Below the pieces are notes generated by a model, which saw only the letters and a list, made by a program, of their open reading frames with translations, had not been told where the DNA came from and did not search any database. The position numbers and the translations under genes are program-made. Positions 59,869 to 64,000 of a stretch of 64,000 nt of DNA are shown piece by piece. Within the stretch, counting starts at the first letter, position 1. Each line of letters begins with the position of its first letter. This DNA comes from JAMLHH01 sp035515235 (lineage in GTDB: Bacteria; Bacteroidota; Bacteroidia; Chitinophagales; JADIYW01): positions 1 to 64,000 of the forward strand of contig DATJBS010000076.1 of the NCBI GenBank assembly GCA_035515235.1, read 5' to 3'.

Positions 59869-60672
59869 ATGTTTAGAGCATTTGTAATCTTTTGCATATT
59901 TGGATCTGTTCTCAGTTTGAACGCCCAAACTCAGTATTTAAATGATATTCATTCAGATACAGTATTGGCAAATGATCAAGAAATCTTTTTCTCCTTACCC
60001 TATGATATTGCTGATGAAAATAGTGCGAATAGATATTTTACTGATGCCAACTACCAATATCAAAAAGGCAACCTAGATTATGCATCTAGTTTGATGAAAA
60101 AAGCAATTAAAAAACAGCCTAATCGGTACGAATATCATCAATTGCAAGCATTTATTTTGATGGATTTGGGAGATCATAAAGCGTCTGTAAAACATGCAGA
60201 AAGAGCGGTTTTGCTTAACTCTGATGATTGGAAACTGTTGTATTGTCTGGGTTTGACTAAGTATGCAGCCAAAGATTTTTTAGGAGCAAATATAGAATAC
60301 AGTCGAGGTATGGAAGTTGATCCAGGACAGTATTTACTATATGAAGGAAGAGCGTATACTAAAACAGAATTGAACGATCCACTTGGCGCTTTGAGTGATT
60401 TTGATTTAGCAATAATGATCAAGCCGACTTATATCAAAGCATATCAAGGTAGAGGTATGGTGAATTTTAAATTGGGAAAATACAGAGAAGCTGTTGCAGA
60501 TTTCACGAGTGTATTGTTGAGAGAACCTGAAAATGCTAATGCTTTATACTATCGGGGTGTCAGTAGAAAGTTATTAGGTGATGTAGTAAATGCTTGTTTG
60601 GATTTTGAAAAGTCTTCCAAACTAGGAAAAGTTGAAGCTTTAAAAGAATTAAAAAACGCTTGTTCTAGATGA
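59869..60672 (+). CDS. Periplasmic tetratricopeptide-repeat protein
   Basis: The 267-residue protein has a signal peptide (MFRAFVIFCIFGSVLSLNAQ, cleavage near 20). Five to six TPR units then run from about residue 55, for example ANYQYQKGNLDYASSLMKKA, HQLQAFILMDLGDHKASVKH, AYQGRGMVNFKLGKYREAVA and ALYYRGVSRKLLGDVVNACL. The canonical W-L-G-Y-A-F-A-P spacing is visible. TPRs mediate protein-protein contacts; the partner is not evident. Its stop overlaps the next gene's ATG by 4 bases, so it is cotranslated with a hydrolase. Confidence 0.88.
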   Translation: MFRAFVIFCIFGSVLSLNAQTQYLNDIHSDTVLANDQEIFFSLPYDIADENSANRYFTDANYQYQKGNLDYASSLMKKAIKKQPNRYEYHQLQAFILMDLGDHKASVKHAERAVLLNSDDWKLLYCLGLTKYAAKDFLGANIEYSRGMEVDPGQYLLYEGRAYTKTELNDPLGALSDFDLAIMIKPTYIKAYQGRGMVNFKLGKYREAVADFTSVLLREPENANALYYRGVSRKLLGDVVNACLDFEKSSKLGKVEALKELKNACSR

Positions 60673-61520
60673 TTACTCAAACGACAATGACCATTATCAA
60701 AGGTAGTGGAGGGGAAAAGATATTAATTAAATATTTGATTCCTGATGCTTTGAAATCTACTACTCCAGTAGTCATTATGCATGGTTTTAAAGGATTTATG
60801 AATTGGGGCCATTTCCCTTTGGTCGCTATGCAAATTGCTGAAAATGGACATCCTGTAGTGATGTTTAACTTTTCTCATAATGGTACTGCAGAGTATGCTC
60901 CTGATCAATTTGTAAAAATGAAGTTGTTCTCTGAAAACACTTATTCTAGAGAAGTAGAAGATATTGGATTTGTCTTAAATGAAATTGAAAATTCAGCTTT
61001 TCTAAAAGAGAATGGAGTCAATGGAAGTCAGGTGACATTAATCGGACATAGCAGAGGTGGAGGTGTAGCGATTTTGAAAGCTTCACAAGATGCGAGAGTT
61101 CAAAAATTGATTACATGGGCTGCAGTAGGCTCGTTTGGTTCTTTCTTTGGTCAAAATGAAGACTTATTGGAAGAATGGAAAACAAAAGGTGTAATCAGTA
61201 CTTTTAATTCTCGAACTCAGCAAGAAATGCCGATGAAGTATGATTTATATGAAGATGTTTTATTGAATCAAGATAAATTAGATGTTCAAAAAGCTGCTAC
61301 TCAAATATCAATTCCGTGGTTGATTATTCACGGTGCGGATGATCCTACGATTCCAGTAGATGTGGCTTATCAATTTCATGAAATACAACCGAATTCTGAA
61401 CTTTTCATTATGGAAAATGCTCACCATAATTTTGGCGGGAAGCATCCATTAGATGAAACTGCTGATATGGATCAGATTCAGTTATTGATGCAACAAACTT
61501 TAAATTTTATTGAAAAGTAA
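60669..61520 (+). CDS. Alpha/beta hydrolase (dienelactone hydrolase-like)
   Basis: The 283-residue protein has an oxyanion HGFKGFMNWG near 36-45, nucleophile Ser in GHSRGGG near 126-132, Asp in HGADDPTIP near 217-225 and His in NAHHNFGGKHP near 242-252. The active site is complete. It lacks a signal peptide and thus acts in the cytoplasm, unlike the upstream TPR protein, which is exported. The overlap (ATGA) with the TPR gene indicates shared expression. The natural ester or amide substrate cannot be told. Confidence 0.87.
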   Translation: MITQTTMTIIKGSGGEKILIKYLIPDALKSTTPVVIMHGFKGFMNWGHFPLVAMQIAENGHPVVMFNFSHNGTAEYAPDQFVKMKLFSENTYSREVEDIGFVLNEIENSAFLKENGVNGSQVTLIGHSRGGGVAILKASQDARVQKLITWAAVGSFGSFFGQNEDLLEEWKTKGVISTFNSRTQQEMPMKYDLYEDVLLNQDKLDVQKAATQISIPWLIIHGADDPTIPVDVAYQFHEIQPNSELFIMENAHHNFGGKHPLDETADMDQIQLLMQQTLNFIEK

Positions 61521-61562
61521 CTGGGAGTGAAATAGGAATTTCCTAAAGTTTGATTTCAATGT

Positions 61563-62330
61563 TTATTTATAATATTGATAACTTCTTTCGGTGATTTTCT
61601 CAGAATATCCATTTTTTAAAAGAGTTCTTTTTATCCAATTACCTTTTAAATCATATTCATAAGTCCACTTTAAGTTGATGATCTCTTTGTTACTCTCTTC
61701 GCTTTCTTCTATTATATTATGGTCGTCATCATATTTATAATTTGATTTCGAAAGTATATCTCCTTTGGAATGATAATGAAACTCTTCTATTTTATTTCTA
61801 CTGTTATCATATCTATAAGTACGAGATTCTATTAAATCACCATCAGAATTATAGATTTTAAGTTCAGTATTATTTCCAAAATCATCGTAGTCGTAAGTTT
61901 GTTTCAGTTCTAGTTTTCTGTCAGAATTGTATCTATTGCTCTCTATTATATTTCCAATGTCATCGTGTAGAAAAGTCCATTGTGTTTTTAATTGACCGAT
62001 AGAATTGTAATAATTTTCTTCTATTTTATTTTCGATATCATCATATTTGATTAGAGATTTGGAATGTATAATTCCATATGAAAAATGGATAATTTCAGTA
62101 ATATTACCGCTTCTATTAAATTTTGTTTGAAATGCAATACTAGGTTGACGTTTCTCTTTTTCTGAAGTGGCGAGTTTGTCTGCTGATTGATATGAAAATT
62201 CATGAATAGCTTTCACCATTTCTTTTAAATTCTCTTTCGTCCAATCATTTTCTTTTTTGATAGATGTACAACTGTTTAAGAAAATAAACAGAGCAATAAT
62301 CCAAACTACTCGATTGGTAATTTTTTTCAT
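61563..62330 (-). CDS. Lipoprotein with RHS/YD-like repeats
   Basis: A 255-residue lipoprotein with lipidation Cys21 (FLNSCTSIKK). From about residue 75 it carries repeating strand pairs of the form Y-x-Y-D-D-x-x-N-x-I-E-x-x-x-Y-[ND]-S-x-G, e.g. YDDIENKIEENYYNSIGQL, YDYDDFGNNTELKIYNSDG and YKYDDDHNIIEESEES. These resemble the YD repeats of RHS/teneurin proteins and YwqK/MORN-like outer-membrane antitoxin-type repeats, but only a handful are present. The role is unknown. It is convergent with the hydrolase gene and independent. Confidence 0.8.
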   Translation of the reverse strand: MKKITNRVVWIIALFIFLNSCTSIKKENDWTKENLKEMVKAIHEFSYQSADKLATSEKEKRQPSIAFQTKFNRSGNITEIIHFSYGIIHSKSLIKYDDIENKIEENYYNSIGQLKTQWTFLHDDIGNIIESNRYNSDRKLELKQTYDYDDFGNNTELKIYNSDGDLIESRTYRYDNSRNKIEEFHYHSKGDILSKSNYKYDDDHNIIEESEESNKEIINLKWTYEYDLKGNWIKRTLLKNGYSEKITERSYQYYK

Positions 62331-62487
62331 AATTCTATTTTTCTTTAGAATGTTTTAGACAAAAGAGATAAGTCAAGAAATTGGAACTTATCAAAAAAAC
62401 ATAATGATTTGAAACAAAATTCATCATCTGTTTAGTGTAATACCATCGACTCAAAAGGTGGTCTGTTGTCTATGGTCTGAATGCTTT

Positions 62488-63204
62488 CTACATCAAATCG
62501 TCAAATTGACGAATACCAATATGTCTAGAAGTCGTAAATCCTTCAGCGTATTCTGCACCAATAGGTCTTCCAAAATCTTTCATTCTCCCTAATAGGAAAT
62601 CAAAAAAATCTTCTCCTGAAATCGGAGTTTTAGGGTCAGTAGAAGCAGGGTCAAAAAATTGTGTTTTAAAAGTCTTGATAGCTTCTATTTTTTTCTGTTC
62701 AAACCCACTTACGTCTATTACAAAATCTGGTTTTAAATAATAATCCTGGATATAATGATATACGGACTTAGGTCTCCAATGTGTTTGAACTTGACTGTCT
62801 AACGATGTTTCGATTTTTTTTAAACCTGATAAAAAGCACGCATCTGCAATTAATTTTCCAGCTTTGCCATGATCAGGATGTCTGTCAGAAACTGAATTTG
62901 CCAAAACGATTTCAGGCTGATATTTTCTAATCATTCGTACGATGGCTAAAAGATGAGTTTCGTCATGTGTAAAAAATCCGTCTCTAAAACCAAGATTAAC
63001 TCTATCCACCAATCCCATCAACTTAGCTGAGTTAGCAGCTTCTATCAGTCGCTCTTCTGCACTGCCTCTAGTTCCTAATTCTCCTTGTGTCAGATCTACA
63101 ACTGCTACTTTTTTACCTAAAGAGATATGTTTTAAAAGTGTAGCCGAACAAGAAATTTCTACGTCATCTGGATGCGCACCTAAAGCTAAAATATCAACTT
63201 TCAT
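62488..63204 (-). CDS. bshB1: Bacillithiol biosynthesis deacetylase BshB1
   Basis: BshB deacetylates N-acetylglucosaminyl-malate, the second step of bacillithiol synthesis. The 238-residue LmbE/PIG-L-like protein has the zinc motif AHPDD at 10-14 (GAHPDDVEIS), LTQGELGTRGSAEERLIEAA near 38-57 and the third ligand in SDRHPDHGKAG near 106-116. EISCSATLLKHISLGKKV is the BshB1 variant of the loop. It ends the Gpx-bshB1 pair (2-base gap), pointing to a thiol-redox link. bshA and bshC are not in the window. Confidence 0.93.
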   Translation of the reverse strand: MKVDILALGAHPDDVEISCSATLLKHISLGKKVAVVDLTQGELGTRGSAEERLIEAANSAKLMGLVDRVNLGFRDGFFTHDETHLLAIVRMIRKYQPEIVLANSVSDRHPDHGKAGKLIADACFLSGLKKIETSLDSQVQTHWRPKSVYHYIQDYYLKPDFVIDVSGFEQKKIEAIKTFKTQFFDPASTDPKTPISGEDFFDFLLGRMKDFGRPIGAEYAEGFTTSRHIGIRQFDDLM

Positions 63205-63206
63205 AT

Positions 63207-63698
63207 TTATAATAATTTTTGGATGGCCTTTTTAACTTTTGGAGAATTCGGTTTTGTAATGGTCAAAAAATAATCGACTACTTGACCATCTTTATCGATT
63301 AAGTATTTCTGGAAATTCCAAAGAGGAGCGATGTTGACGTTACCGTTGAGTTTTTTATCTGTCAGAAATTTAAAAACGTCGTGTTGTTCAGGACCTTTTT
63401 TGACATGAATTTTTTCTGTGATAGGAAAAGATACTCCGTAATTAATTTGACAAAATTCTTGTGCACCTTCATCGCTATTGGGTTCTTGACCTGCAAATTC
63501 ATTAGAAGGCATTCCGATGATTTCTAGACCTTTATCTTTGTATTCTTTATAGAGATCTTCTAGTCCTTCAAATTGTGGCGTAAATCCACATTTGCTTGCT
63601 GTATTGACTACTAAAACGACTTTGCCTTTATATGCTGCGAGATCAATTTCTGCGCCTTTTGCGTTTTTTATCTTGTACTGGTGGAATGAATTCTTCAT
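63207..63698 (-). CDS. Glutathione peroxidase-like thiol peroxidase
   Basis: The 163-residue protein is a cysteine-type (non-selenium) Gpx homologue: VVNTASKCGFTPQFEGLEDL near 29-48 with the peroxidatic Cys in SKCGFT, GMPSNEFAGQEPNS near 67-80 (the usual N-Q-F Gln is replaced by Glu), and WNFQKYLIDKDG near 127-138. Bacterial members reduce peroxides with thioredoxin or low-molecular-weight thiols rather than glutathione. The gene starts within the 3' end of the DUF4294 gene (56-base overlap in another frame) and is followed at 2 bases by bshB1. Confidence 0.9.
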   Translation of the reverse strand: MKNSFHQYKIKNAKGAEIDLAAYKGKVVLVVNTASKCGFTPQFEGLEDLYKEYKDKGLEIIGMPSNEFAGQEPNSDEGAQEFCQINYGVSFPITEKIHVKKGPEQHDVFKFLTDKKLNGNVNIAPLWNFQKYLIDKDGQVVDYFLTITKPNSPKVKKAIQKLL

Positions 63699-64000
63699 TT
63701 TGTATTTCTTCTTTTATGCCGTCTCGTTGATAAATCATATCGAGATATCTCACGTATCTTTCTATTTCTTGGTCTTCTCCTTCAGGTGCATATTCTCTTT
63801 TCAAATCTTGGTTATAAAATTTGCCTAAGAAATTCCAGAACCCTGCAGAAAGACCATTTTTATATCCCTTTATTAAGTCAAAAGCAGTACGATTTGTTTC
63901 GCGATAAATCAATTTAGTGAGCATTTGCCCTTGAATTCTTGTTAAATCTTTCACGTCTTCGGTAAATTGTTTTTTAAGCATGTTTTCCATCTCGTTGATA
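63643..64000 (-). CDS. DUF4294 family protein, C-terminal part (cut by window edge)
   Basis: About 118 residues of a protein that continues beyond the right edge; an internal ATG at 63990 is not likely to be the true start. QFTEDVKDLTRIQGQMLTKL then IYRETNRTAFDLIKGYKNGL and FYNQDLKREYAPEGEDQEIE match DUF4294, a Bacteroidota-specific family usually of about 200 residues with an N-terminal signal peptide. Function is unknown. The final 19 codons overlap the Gpx start in another frame; the overlap is long but the Gpx start is well supported. Confidence 0.78.
   Translation of the reverse strand, partial: INEMENMLKKQFTEDVKDLTRIQGQMLTKLIYRETNRTAFDLIKGYKNGLSAGFWNFLGKFYNQDLKREYAPEGEDQEIERYVRYLDMIYQRDGIKEEIQNEEFIPPVQDKKRKRRRN

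Overview
The window is an AT-rich chromosomal segment of a member of the Bacteroidota. The evidence is the gene content (type III glutamine synthetase, bacillithiol deacetylase BshB1, BtuB/BtuG-type B12 uptake, standalone RlmK, DUF2490, DUF4294, YwbE, MutS2) and several Bacteroidota-type promoters. These have a -7 box TAnnTTTG, paired with a -33 TTTG in the clearest cases; the exemplar, TTTG-N19-TATATTTG, precedes two tRNA-Glu genes. I cannot fix the class; gene order looks like a free-living Saprospiria, Chitinophagia or Cytophagia-like organism. Most of the window is ordinary chromosome, interrupted by small islands of decayed mobile and toxin-antitoxin DNA.

Layout. 0-1.1 kb: transposase tail, toxin fragment and a small membrane protein. 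1.4-9.7 kb: class I aldolase, a saccharopine-dehydrogenase-like oxidoreductase, DedA, PriA, an Uup-type ABC-F ATPase and an RRM protein. 9.8-12.9 kb: YwbE, an S4 protein, a long PLP enzyme and a TRIC-type channel. 12.9-14.3 kb: decayed DNA with a transposase remnant and a toxin-antitoxin pair whose toxin has an internal stop. 14.4-17.7 kb: SnoaL-like protein, SDR, a HEPN-domain protein and an orphan antitoxin cassette between 63-bp direct repeats. 17.7-25.4 kb: a TolC/HlyD/NatA/NatB efflux operon, a degenerate AGPS-like flavoprotein homologue and PhoH. 25.4-28.8 kb: a tightly overlapping operon of SAM hydrolase, ABM monooxygenase, aroB and aroA. 29-31.3 kb: AmtB and MscS. 31.4-34.2 kb: a partial thiamine operon (tenI-like, thiD, thiE, thiG). 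34.3-37.6 kb: a cobalamin riboswitch controlling btuB and a btuG-like gene. 37.6-40.5 kb: Nudix hydrolase, convergent with gapA-pgk. 40.6-41.4 kb: two tRNA-Glu(UUC) genes and a second toxin-antitoxin pair with a nonsense codon in the toxin. 41.6-53.6 kb: RlmK, CDF exporter, hydrolase, TsaC, MetG, type III GlnN and several unknowns. 53.6-55.5 kb: a mosaic of interspersed repeats enclosing the one apparently intact toxin-antitoxin pair. 55.5-64 kb: PruA, MutS2, a TPR protein, a hydrolase, a lipoprotein, BshB1, a glutathione-peroxidase-like protein and the end of a DUF4294 protein.

How genes work together: AmtB and GlnN both serve nitrogen assimilation; gapA-pgk and the aldolase belong to glycolysis and gluconeogenesis; BshB1 and Gpx to thiol redox defence; BtuB/BtuG to B12 capture under riboswitch control. 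The most unusual signals are (i) repeated inactivation of RelE/ParE toxins while antitoxin frames stay open, (ii) the repeat-bounded antitoxin cassette beside a HEPN protein, (iii) the 53.6-55.5 kb repeat mosaic, whose short hairpins show compensatory base changes, and (iv) an AGPS-like protein without the FAD-binding glycine-rich loop. No CRISPR array, prophage or complete insertion sequence was seen.
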